12,055 bases of DNA, from the NCBI GenBank assembly GCA_050747825.1, contig JBOGJG010000388.1, positions 1 to 12,055 on the forward strand, in the 5' to 3' direction. The notes beneath the pieces were generated by a model, which saw nothing but the letters and a program-made list of their open reading frames with translations, was not told the origin of the DNA and ran no database searches. Shown piece after piece: positions 5,490 through 12,055 of the stretch (positions are counted from its first letter, which is position 1; each line of letters starts with the position of its first letter). This DNA is from JBOGJG01 sp050747825. Lineage in GTDB: Bacteria > Acidobacteriota > UBA6911 > RPQK01 > JBOGJG01. A program made the translations under genes and the position numbers.

Positions 5490-7573
5490 ACTCCATCCCC
5501 CTCGCCCGCCTCGTCATCATCTATGGATCTGTCCTCCTCTGGGGAGTCCTCGTCCTGACCCGGCTGGTGCAGCTTCAGGTGGTGCGGAGCGCGGACTACC
5601 GGCTTCAGGCCCAGCAGCAGCAGATCGGTTACATCGAGCTGAGTCCCAGGCGGGGAGACATTCTCGACCGCCATCTGGGAGAGCTGGCGATCAGCGTCCA
5701 GATGGAATCTGTTTTCGCCCACCCGCGCGAGGTGTCCGATCCCGCGGCAGCCTCTGAGCTGCTGGCTCCTATCCTGGGACAGCACAGGCACGAGATCTAC
5801 AAAAAGCTGATCTCCGACCGCTCTTTCGTCTATCTGGCCAGAAAAATTCCACCCCGCCAGACCGAGCAAATCGCGGCCCTCAAGCTGAGCGGAGTCTATC
5901 TGCACGAAGAGAGCAAGAGGGTGTATCCCGGCCGCGAGCTGGCCGCCCACATCCTCGGCTTTGTAGGCATGGACAATGAGGGACTGGCCGGACTCGAATA
6001 TCTTTACGACGACAGGATCAAAGGGGAGAAAAGGAGGATTCATCTGCGGGTTGACGCCAGGCGTCAGAGCTACGATCGCGAATCTTCCCCTCAGCAGACC
6101 AGTGGAAACACCGTCGTCCTGAATATTGACCGCTCCATTCAGTTTATTGTCGAGCAGGCACTGCGGGAGACAGTGGAGAAGAACAAAGCACTTAACGGCA
6201 GCGCCATCATCATGAACCCTCAAAATGGCGAAATTCTGGCCCTGGCTTCTCACCCGCCCTTCAATCCAAACCGTTACACCGATTACGATGTGGAGACGCG
6301 CCGCAACCGGGCCATCCTGGAGATTTACGAGCCTGGATCGACGTTCAAGGCGATCACTCTGGCAGCGGTTTTGAACGAGGGCCTTGCCGACCCCATGGAG
6401 ATCATCGACTGCGAGGTCGGGACACTCCGGCTGGCGGGCAAGGTCTATAGGGAAGCTAAACACAGTTATGGGCTGCTCAGCTTCAGACAGGTCCTGGCCA
6501 AGTCCAGCAACGTAGGCACGATTAAATTCGCTCTGCGCCTGGGAGAAGAAAAGCTCTACGAATACATCCGCCGCTTCGGATTTGGCGAACAAACCGGGAT
6601 TGAGCTTCCGGGCGAGCAGGCGGGCCTGCTGCGCCCACCTTCGCAATGGTCCAGGATTTCGATAGGCGCTCTCTCCATCGGCCAGGAGTTGGGCGTGACG
6701 TCTCTTCAAATGGTCCGCTCGATTTCGGCCATCGCCAACGGCGGCTATCTTTTGAGACCCAGGCTGGTCCGCCAGATCCTGACTCCTGAGGGCGACCTGC
6801 TATTCAGGCCGGAACAGCAGATTGAAAGAATCCTCTCGGCGGCTACGGCACAAGAGATGAAATCGGCTCTTTCCCTGGTGGTGGACGGAGGCACCGGCAG
6901 CCGGGCTGCTTTGACCGGCTACAGTTCGGCCGGGAAAACGGGAACGGCCCAGAAGTTTATCGATGGAGCCTATTCACGCACGAGATATGTAGCCTCCTAT
7001 CTCGGCTTTGCTCCGGTCCACGAACCGGCTCTTGCCGCCGTCGTGGTGATCAATGAGCCGCTGGCAGACCATTACTATGGAGGGCTGGTAGCCGCTCCCG
7101 CCTTTCAACAGATCATGGAGCAATCTTTGATCCACCTCAAAGTGCCCCAGGACCAGCCTGTCGGGCTCGAGTTTGCCCAAGGCAGCCCAGGCCCCCCGGA
7201 ACTTCCCGCCCCCAGGGACATCTCAGTCAAAGAAGACAGTCCTGAAGACAGTCCTCCTGAAGAGCTCGAACAGACCGTCTTGACGCTCATCGAGGACAGC
7301 CCGGCGCTGAAGAAATCAAGCGAAATCGTAGCCCTCGCTAGCGGCTGGTTCGAGCTGCCGGACTTTGCAGGATTGAGCATGAGAAATGTGGCTCGCGAAT
7401 GCGCCCGTTTAGGTTTGCGCCTCAAGGTCTCCGGAAGCGGAGTGGCTGTCGGACAGAGGCCCGCCGCCGGAAGCCGGGTTTTCACGAAGACGGTCTGCGA
7501 GGTCTTCTTTTCTACTAAGGGGCAGAACGGTAATGCGTCTGACAAAACTGCTCACAGGACTTCCGGTGAATAA
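5486..7573 (+). CDS. ftsI: Septal peptidoglycan transpeptidase FtsI (PBP3-like) with PASTA domain
   Basis: This is a class B penicillin-binding protein that cross-links septal peptidoglycan in the periplasm, anchored by one helix at about 9-31. The pedestal region contains RRGDILDR (55-62) and YPGRELAAHILGFVG (147-161). The transpeptidase domain has all three active-site motifs: SxxK at S285-K288 (EPGSTFKAI), SxN at S340-N342 (AKSSNVG) and KTG at 484-486 (SAGKTGTAQK). After residue 555 comes an acidic, proline-rich linker (KEDSPEDSPPEELEQ). A single C-terminal PASTA-like domain follows near 622-676 (LPDFAGLSMRNVARECARLGL). PASTA on the division PBP is known from several phyla, including Firmicutes (PBP2x) and other lineages. 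The length of 695 exceeds E. coli FtsI (588) mainly because of this tail. The start overlaps ftsL by 4 nt and the end overlaps murE by 41 nt. Confidence 0.95.
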   Translation: MNSIPLARLVIIYGSVLLWGVLVLTRLVQLQVVRSADYRLQAQQQQIGYIELSPRRGDILDRHLGELAISVQMESVFAHPREVSDPAAASELLAPILGQHRHEIYKKLISDRSFVYLARKIPPRQTEQIAALKLSGVYLHEESKRVYPGRELAAHILGFVGMDNEGLAGLEYLYDDRIKGEKRRIHLRVDARRQSYDRESSPQQTSGNTVVLNIDRSIQFIVEQALRETVEKNKALNGSAIIMNPQNGEILALASHPPFNPNRYTDYDVETRRNRAILEIYEPGSTFKAITLAAVLNEGLADPMEIIDCEVGTLRLAGKVYREAKHSYGLLSFRQVLAKSSNVGTIKFALRLGEEKLYEYIRRFGFGEQTGIELPGEQAGLLRPPSQWSRISIGALSIGQELGVTSLQMVRSISAIANGGYLLRPRLVRQILTPEGDLLFRPEQQIERILSAATAQEMKSALSLVVDGGTGSRAALTGYSSAGKTGTAQKFIDGAYSRTRYVASYLGFAPVHEPALAAVVVINEPLADHYYGGLVAAPAFQQIMEQSLIHLKVPQDQPVGLEFAQGSPGPPELPAPRDISVKEDSPEDSPPEELEQTVLTLIEDSPALKKSSEIVALASGWFELPDFAGLSMRNVARECARLGLRLKVSGSGVAVGQRPAAGSRVFTKTVCEVFFSTKGQNGNASDKTAHRTSGE

Positions 7574-9008
7574 CACCGGCGCAAGTCCTGAGAGTGAAAG
7601 GATCGAGATCGAATCTCTCGCCCACGATTCGCGGCGGGTAGCGGAGAACTGTCTCTTTTTCGCCGTCAAAGGCGAGAAAGACGACGGACATTCCTACCTG
7701 GATGCCGCCATTGAGAGAGGCGCCGTGGCCGTGGCTTCCGAGCAGCAGGCTCCTGCGTCCTTCCCTGCGGCCTGGATCCGGGTTCCGGCCATCCGTCCCT
7801 TCATGGCGACGGCTGCGCATCGCTTTTATGAGGAACCATCCACTCGCCTGCCGCTCGTCGGCATCACCGGCACCAATGGAAAGACCACCACCGCCTTTCT
7901 AATCCATTCCATCCTGCGCCAACAGGCTCCTGCTCTGCTCATGGGCACCATTAAAACCATTATCGGCGAGCGCGAGATGGAATCGGAGCGGACGACTCCC
8001 GAGGCTATCGACATCCAGCGCACCCTGTCGGAAGCGCTCAAGAGCGGCTGCCGCGCCGGCGTCATGGAAGTTTCCTCTCACGCTCTTTTTCTGCAGCGCG
8101 TCTACCAGTGCCACTTTCCAGTGGCCGTCTTCACCAATCTGACTCAGGATCATCTCGATTTTCACCAAAGTTTCGAGGCTTACTTCGAAGCGAAATCACT
8201 GCTCTTCCGGAGAGAGTACAATCCCGGTTTGAAGTTTGCTCTTCTCAATGACGACGACCCCTTTTCCAAACGTATTCAACTCACGCCTGAGGTGAGGCTG
8301 GTCCGCTACGGCTTCGAACCGAACTGCGACGTCCATCCGGTCGGTTACGAGACTTCCATTCAGGGTACTAAGTTGGACCTGCACTTATTTGGCCGCAGGC
8401 TGAAGCTGCGAAGCTCGCTGGCGGGCAAGCACAATACCTACAACATCATGGCGGCGGTGGCGGCCTGCAGCCTGCTGGAATGGCCTGATTCGCAACTGCA
8501 ACGAGGCATTGAGGAACTAAAGAACGTCCCGGGACGCTTTGAGAAGGTGGATATTCCGGCAGACTTCACCGTGGTCCTGGACTACGCCCACACGCCTGAT
8601 GCTCTCGAGAACGTTTTAAGGCTGTGCCGGAGCCTGGCCCGGCGGCGCGTCATCTGCCTCTTTGGCTGCGGTGGAGACCGCGACCGCGCCAAGCGGCCTG
8701 TCATGGGCGCCATTGCCACCCGCGACGCCGACCTGGCCATTATTACTTCCGATAATCCCCGCTCCGAGGCCCCGGAGAAGATTATCGAGGAGATTTGCGC
8801 GGGAATCCCGGCGCATCAGCAGAACTATGAACTCGTTGTGAATCGCCGCGCCGCCATTGCGCGGGCGCTGCAAGCAGCCCGCAAGGACGACATCGTGCTG
8901 CTGGCCGGCAAGGGGCATGAAACGTATCAGGAAGTTGCCGGCCAAAAGCATCGCTTCGACGAACGGAAAGTGGTTAGAGAGGCCCGAGGCCTGAGGCCTG
9001 AGGCCTGA
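7533..9008 (+). CDS. murE: UDP-MurNAc-tripeptide synthetase, meso-DAP-adding MurE
   Basis: This cytoplasmic Mur ligase adds the third stem-peptide residue to UDP-MurNAc-L-Ala-D-Glu using ATP. The 491 residues show the N-terminal UDP-binding start (MRLTKLLTGL... HDSRRV), the P-loop GITGTNGKTTT (110-120), ERTTPEAID (152-160), and EVSSHAL (179-185). TNLTQDHLDFH (201-211) leads to the presumed carbamylated lysine K221 in EAKSLLF. Also visible are HNTYNIMAA (300-308), VPGRFEKV, LDYAHTPDALENVL (349-362), GCGGDRDRAKRPVMG and GKGHETYQ (459-466). DNPRSE at 407-412 is the signature associated with meso-diaminopimelate rather than lysine. The start is set by the family-like N-terminus and AAGGGG at 7517-7522. 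It overlaps ftsI by 41 nt. The last residues (about 484-491, ARGLRPEA) are encoded by the tandem repeat of the following hairpin and are not family sequence. Confidence 0.97.
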   Translation: MRLTKLLTGLPVNNTGASPESERIEIESLAHDSRRVAENCLFFAVKGEKDDGHSYLDAAIERGAVAVASEQQAPASFPAAWIRVPAIRPFMATAAHRFYEEPSTRLPLVGITGTNGKTTTAFLIHSILRQQAPALLMGTIKTIIGEREMESERTTPEAIDIQRTLSEALKSGCRAGVMEVSSHALFLQRVYQCHFPVAVFTNLTQDHLDFHQSFEAYFEAKSLLFRREYNPGLKFALLNDDDPFSKRIQLTPEVRLVRYGFEPNCDVHPVGYETSIQGTKLDLHLFGRRLKLRSSLAGKHNTYNIMAAVAACSLLEWPDSQLQRGIEELKNVPGRFEKVDIPADFTVVLDYAHTPDALENVLRLCRSLARRRVICLFGCGGDRDRAKRPVMGAIATRDADLAIITSDNPRSEAPEKIIEEICAGIPAHQQNYELVVNRRAAIARALQAARKDDIVLLAGKGHETYQEVAGQKHRFDERKVVREARGLRPEA

Positions 9009-9050
9009 GGCCTGAGGTTGGGATTTCCTCAGGCCTCAGGCCTCGGGCCT
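8980..9050. repeat. Repeat-built hairpin in the murE-murF junction
   Basis: Four tandem copies of the 8-bp unit GGCCTGAG (about 8987-9018) face inverted copies at 9027-9050. Bases 8994-9017 pair with 9027-9050 over 24 bp with a single G.T wobble and a 9-nt loop. In an alternative register, 8980-9003 is the perfect reverse complement of 9027-9050. The murE stop codon (TGA 9006-9008) lies within the left arm. No T-run follows (the next bases are TATTTAAGGAG), so it does not look like an intrinsic terminator. The murF ribosome site starts 6 nt after the stem. It could stabilise mRNA, attenuate read-through, tune murF translation, or be a neutral palindromic repeat. Confidence 0.92.
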
Positions 9051-9066
9051 TATTTAAGGAGTTGTT

Positions 9067-10473
9067 TTGATCGAGATCAGTATTGAAGAAGCAATCAAGG
9101 CGACGGGAGCGCGCGCTAAGGGAAGCTCTCGTCTGGAAAAGCTTCCTCCGATTTCCATCGACAGCCGCACCCTGCAGGCGGGGCAATGCTTTGTGGCTCT
9201 GAAGGGTGAGCGCTTTGACGGCCATGATTTCCTGGAAGACGTGCTGCGCCAGGGCGCTGCGGCGATTGTCTGCTCGCAACTGCCCACCGACGCGGCCCTC
9301 TGGACGGACAGGCCGCTCTTGCTTGTCGAGGACACCACCCGGGCCCTTCAGGCCCTAGGAAATTACGCGCGCCGCAAGTGGGGAAAACCGCTGATCGCCA
9401 TCACGGGCAGCATGGGCAAGACCACCACCCGCGAGTTTACCGCCGCCCTGCTCGGGCAGAAGTATCACGTCTTTCAGTCCCCGGGGAATTTCAATAATCA
9501 CTTTGGATTGCCGTTTTCGCTCCTGCAGTTGGAGCTCGGCCACGAGATTGCCGTGCTCGAACTGGGGATGAACCATGCCGGAGAGATCCGTGCTTTGTCG
9601 CGAATCTGCGGCCCCGATGCCGCTATCTTGACCAACGTAGCGGAAGTCCATCTCGAATTTTTTCCGGATCTGGGCGCAATCGCCGAGGCCAAGGGAGAAA
9701 TCATCGAAAATCTGCCGCCACAGGGGACCCTTTTTTACAACGCCGATGACCCGCGGGTAACCAGGCTGGCCGCCAGGCATTCAGGGAAGAAGGTCTCGTT
9801 CGGGCTGGAAAATGAGGCCGGCGTCCGCATTCGCTCCTATGACTTCACCACTCCCGGCGAAATGCAGTTTGAGGCTGCGGTGGTGTCTCCGCAATGGGGC
9901 TTCCATGCCCGGGTGCCCTTCGCCGGCAAGCATTTTCTTTATAACGTGGCGGCCGCCGTGGCCGTGGCCGTCGCTTTTGGCGTATCTCGGGAGGAAGTGC
10001 TGCAAGGCCTCGCTCAATTGAAACCCCTGGCCATGCGGGGCCGTTTCCTGCAGTTGAGCAATGAGGCCACCGTGTGGGATGACTCCTATAACTCCAATCC
10101 CCAGGCGCTCAGGACCGTCCTGGACACGGTGGGCCGTCTGAACGGCTTCAGGCGAAAAATCCTGGCCCTGGGAGAAATGATCGAGCTCGGTCCCGCGGCC
10201 GCCGAACTGCACCGCCAGGCGGGCCGCCAGATAAGCCGCACTGGAGCCTGCCTGCTGGTAACGGTAGGCCGAAATGCCCTGCATATCGCTCAGGGCGCGC
10301 AGGAACAAGGGTTTCCTTCTTACAACATCAAACATTTTGACGATTCCGAGCAGGCCGCCGATTTTCTGTCGAGCCGAATCGGCGCGGGAGATTTCATCCT
10401 GGTGAAAGGCTCAAGAGGCACTCGAATGGACAGAGTTGTTGCCAGGTTATCCGGCCAACACATGCAGCAATGA
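9067..10473 (+). CDS. murF: UDP-MurNAc-tripeptide--D-Ala-D-Ala ligase MurF
   Basis: MurF attaches D-alanyl-D-alanine to UDP-MurNAc-tripeptide, completing the pentapeptide in the cytoplasm. The 468 residues are full-length for the family. Motifs include IDSRTLQAGQCFVALKGERFDGHDF (31-55), the P-loop GSMGKTTT (114-121), GNFNNHFGLPFSLL (140-153) and ELGMNHAGEI (165-174). NVAEVHLEFF (190-199) leads to EAKGEI, whose K209 sits at the carbamylated-lysine position. RGRF, DDSYNSNPQA (338-347) and KGSRGTRMDRVV (447-458) follow. The start codon is TTG at 9067, supported by a strong AAGGAG at 9056-9061 with 5-nt spacing and by the family-like N-terminus. This is the only gene of the operon preceded by a real gap, filled by the repeat hairpin. 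The stop overlaps the mraY start (ATGA). Confidence 0.96.
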   Translation: MIEISIEEAIKATGARAKGSSRLEKLPPISIDSRTLQAGQCFVALKGERFDGHDFLEDVLRQGAAAIVCSQLPTDAALWTDRPLLLVEDTTRALQALGNYARRKWGKPLIAITGSMGKTTTREFTAALLGQKYHVFQSPGNFNNHFGLPFSLLQLELGHEIAVLELGMNHAGEIRALSRICGPDAAILTNVAEVHLEFFPDLGAIAEAKGEIIENLPPQGTLFYNADDPRVTRLAARHSGKKVSFGLENEAGVRIRSYDFTTPGEMQFEAAVVSPQWGFHARVPFAGKHFLYNVAAAVAVAVAFGVSREEVLQGLAQLKPLAMRGRFLQLSNEATVWDDSYNSNPQALRTVLDTVGRLNGFRRKILALGEMIELGPAAAELHRQAGRQISRTGACLLVTVGRNALHIAQGAQEQGFPSYNIKHFDDSEQAADFLSSRIGAGDFILVKGSRGTRMDRVVARLSGQHMQQ

Positions 10474-11582
10474 TTTACCACATACTCTCCTACTTCCAGG
10501 ACGAATTCACGGTCTTGAACGTCGTCCGCTACATCACCTTCCGGACGGCTTACTCCTCGCTGACGGCGCTCCTGATCAGCCTTTTTCTGGGGCCCTGGTT
10601 AATCGCCCGGCTTCGCCAGTTTCAGATCGGCCAGCAGATTCGGGGAGAAGGCCCCACCGCTCACCACATTAAAGCCGGTACTCCCACCATGGGGGGAGTG
10701 CTCATCGTGATCAGCATCCTCCTGCCGACGGTTTTATGGGGCGATCTGACCAATCTCTACCTGTGGATCGCCATGGCCGCGCTCCTGCTGTTCGGGGCCG
10801 TGGGCCTCCTGGACGACTATTTAAAGATCATTAACAAGCGCAGCCTGGGGCTGCGGGCGCGTGACAAGATCGCCTTTCAGATCGCCATTGCCCTGGGGAT
10901 CGCGGGCACTCTGATCTTTCTGAGCTACCGGGGACTGTACAGCCTGGAGCTGAGCGTCCCGTTTTTCAAGCGCTTCACGCCGAACCTCGATCTGGTGGTC
11001 TTCGGATTATCGACCTTTATCCCCCTTCTTCTGATCGTTGTTCTGGTGCTGATCGGCAGCAGCAACGCCGTCAACCTGACCGATGGCCTGGACGGGCTGG
11101 CGGCGGGATTGGTGATCGTGGCCTCTTCGGCTCTGACCGTGTTGACCTACGTGACCGGCCACGCCACCTTCGCCACCTATCTGGATCTAATCAAAAACAC
11201 CTATGCCGCAGAACTGACCATTTTTTGTGGCGCCATGGTGGGGGCCACTCTGGGCTTTCTCTGGTACAACAGTTATCCGGCCGAGATCTTCATGGGAGAT
11301 GTGGGTTCCATGTCTCTGGGCGGGGCCATCGGAGTGGTGGCGCTGCTGATCAAGCAGGAGCTGCTGCTTTTTTCGATCGGGGGCATTTTCGTGGTCGAGG
11401 CCCTTTCGGTCATCCTGCAGGTGGGCTCTTACAAAGTTTTTGGCAAGCGACTGTTTCGCATGGCCCCAATTCATCATCACTTCGAGTTGCTGGGGTGGAA
11501 GGAGCCCAAGGTCGTGATCCGCTTCTGGATTGCCGGCCTTATCTTTGCCCTCTTCAGCCTGACCACCCTGAAACTCAGATGA
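10470..11582 (+). CDS. mraY: Phospho-MurNAc-pentapeptide transferase MraY
   Basis: This polytopic inner-membrane enzyme transfers phospho-MurNAc-pentapeptide to undecaprenyl phosphate, forming lipid I. The 370 residues have about ten hydrophobic segments; clear ones lie near 30-48, 76-90, 98-114, 137-152, 177-196, 211-229, 250-266, 285-297, 299-317 and 350-367. The diagnostic motifs are present: KAGTPTMGG (68-76), the aspartate pair D115-D116 in LLDDYLK, NLTDGLDGLA (202-211), MGDVGSMSLGG (275-285) and APIHHHFE (332-339) with its histidine triad. These cover the Mg2+ and UDP-MurNAc site residues known for the family. The N-terminus (MIYHILSYF) is typical and fixes the start. The gene overlaps both murF and murD by 4 nt, so all three are probably translationally coupled. 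Confidence 0.97.
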   Translation: MIYHILSYFQDEFTVLNVVRYITFRTAYSSLTALLISLFLGPWLIARLRQFQIGQQIRGEGPTAHHIKAGTPTMGGVLIVISILLPTVLWGDLTNLYLWIAMAALLLFGAVGLLDDYLKIINKRSLGLRARDKIAFQIAIALGIAGTLIFLSYRGLYSLELSVPFFKRFTPNLDLVVFGLSTFIPLLLIVVLVLIGSSNAVNLTDGLDGLAAGLVIVASSALTVLTYVTGHATFATYLDLIKNTYAAELTIFCGAMVGATLGFLWYNSYPAEIFMGDVGSMSLGGAIGVVALLIKQELLLFSIGGIFVVEALSVILQVGSYKVFGKRLFRMAPIHHHFELLGWKEPKVVIRFWIAGLIFALFSLTTLKLR

Positions 11583-12055
11583 AAAGGGAATTGGAAATTA
11601 ACGGCAAGGACATCCTGGTGGTCGGATTAGCTCGAAGCGGAGTGGCTGCGGCTCGTTTTCTATCCGAGCGCGGCGCCCGCGTGACGGTGACCGACTCCAA
11701 GCCGCCTGCCCAATTGCAGAAGGAAATCTGCGCGCTGCCGCAATCCGTGCGGCTGGCGCTGGGCGGGCATGAGATGGACGATTTCACGAGTGCTGACTTC
11801 ATCGTTCTGAGTCCGGGCGTCCCTGCCCGTCTGCCTCAAATCCAGCAGGCCAGGAAAAGGGGCGTTCCCGTTTATGCCGAGTTGGAACTGGCCTACCGTT
11901 TCCTGCAGGGCCGGATCATCGGGATAACCGGCTCAAACGGCAAGACCACCACCACTGCCCTGATCGGCCGGCTGTTCGAGGACAGCGGCCGGCCCCACAT
12001 AGTCGCCGGCAATATCGGCGTGCCGCTGATTCAGTTTGTGGGGTGGGGTCAGGTC
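11579..12055 (+). CDS. murD: UDP-MurNAc-L-alanine--D-glutamate ligase MurD (5' part)
   Basis: MurD adds D-glutamate to UDP-MurNAc-L-alanine, upstream of MurE in the pathway. Only the first 159 codons lie in the window, and the frame is open at the last base. The N-terminal UDP-binding fold is seen as ILVVGLARSGVAAARFL (12-28), TVTDSKPP (36-43) and VLSPGVP (76-82). The ATPase P-loop is GITGSNGKTTTT (115-126), and GNIGVPL (144-150) is the family motif that follows it. The ATG at 11579 overlaps the mraY stop by 4 nt. The incompleteness is due to the window edge, not to a lesion. ftsW or murG would be the expected next genes. Confidence 0.95.
   Translation, partial: MKRELEINGKDILVVGLARSGVAAARFLSERGARVTVTDSKPPAQLQKEICALPQSVRLALGGHEMDDFTSADFIVLSPGVPARLPQIQQARKRGVPVYAELELAYRFLQGRIIGITGSNGKTTTTALIGRLFEDSGRPHIVAGNIGVPLIQFVGWGQV

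Noticed and set aside
8994..9050. Rho-independent terminator after murE
   Set aside because: The stem is strong but followed by TATTTAAGGAG rather than a T-run, and it lies within an otherwise continuous operon.

Overview
The window holds the 5' half of a bacterial division and cell-wall (dcw) cluster, preceded by proS, a decayed oxidoreductase locus and an unusual repeat-rich leader. It is GC-rich and densely packed. MurE carries the DNPR signature of meso-diaminopimelate-adding enzymes, so the organism probably builds a DAP-type, Gram-negative-style peptidoglycan. The gene order (mraZ-rsmH-ftsL-ftsI-murE-murF-mraY-murD), the PASTA domain on FtsI and the style of the GMC oxidoreductase remnant fit Acidobacteriota or a related phylum. 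That placement is inference; no search was run.

Layout. Bases 1-426 form a perfect 111-bp inverted repeat around a 204-nt spacer, and a 156-bp array of a short GCTGACC-type unit runs through the left arm and half of the spacer. No convincing gene lies there. A possible proS promoter begins 2 bp outside the right arm. proS (468-2168) is complete. Bases 2184-3408 are the wreck of a GMC-family FAD oxidoreductase whose surviving pieces sit in three reading frames. Its stop overlaps the start of a 55-codon frame with a twin-arginine signal, perhaps the stump of a partner protein. A 9-bp triplet repeat and a good sigma70-like promoter (3605-3632) then open the dcw operon.

From mraZ to the window end, genes overlap by 4 nt (ftsL/ftsI, murF/mraY, mraY/murD) or 41 nt (ftsI/murE), or lie within about 10 nt of each other. 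The one clear gap is murE/murF, which holds a near-perfect 24-bp hairpin made of an 8-bp repeat. It overlaps the murE stop codon and supplies the last MurE residues. MurE, MurF and MurD are consecutive Mur ligases of the UDP-MurNAc-pentapeptide pathway (MurD acts before MurE, and MurF last). MraY then makes lipid I. FtsI cross-links septal peptidoglycan with FtsL as a divisome partner, and MraZ and RsmH are the conserved regulator and 16S rRNA methyltransferase at the head of the cluster. murD is cut by the window end after 159 codons.

The coding content is ordinary. I do not see an undescribed system. The most unusual parts are the two repeat-built palindromes, the multiply broken GMC locus and the triplet repeat before the mraZ promoter.
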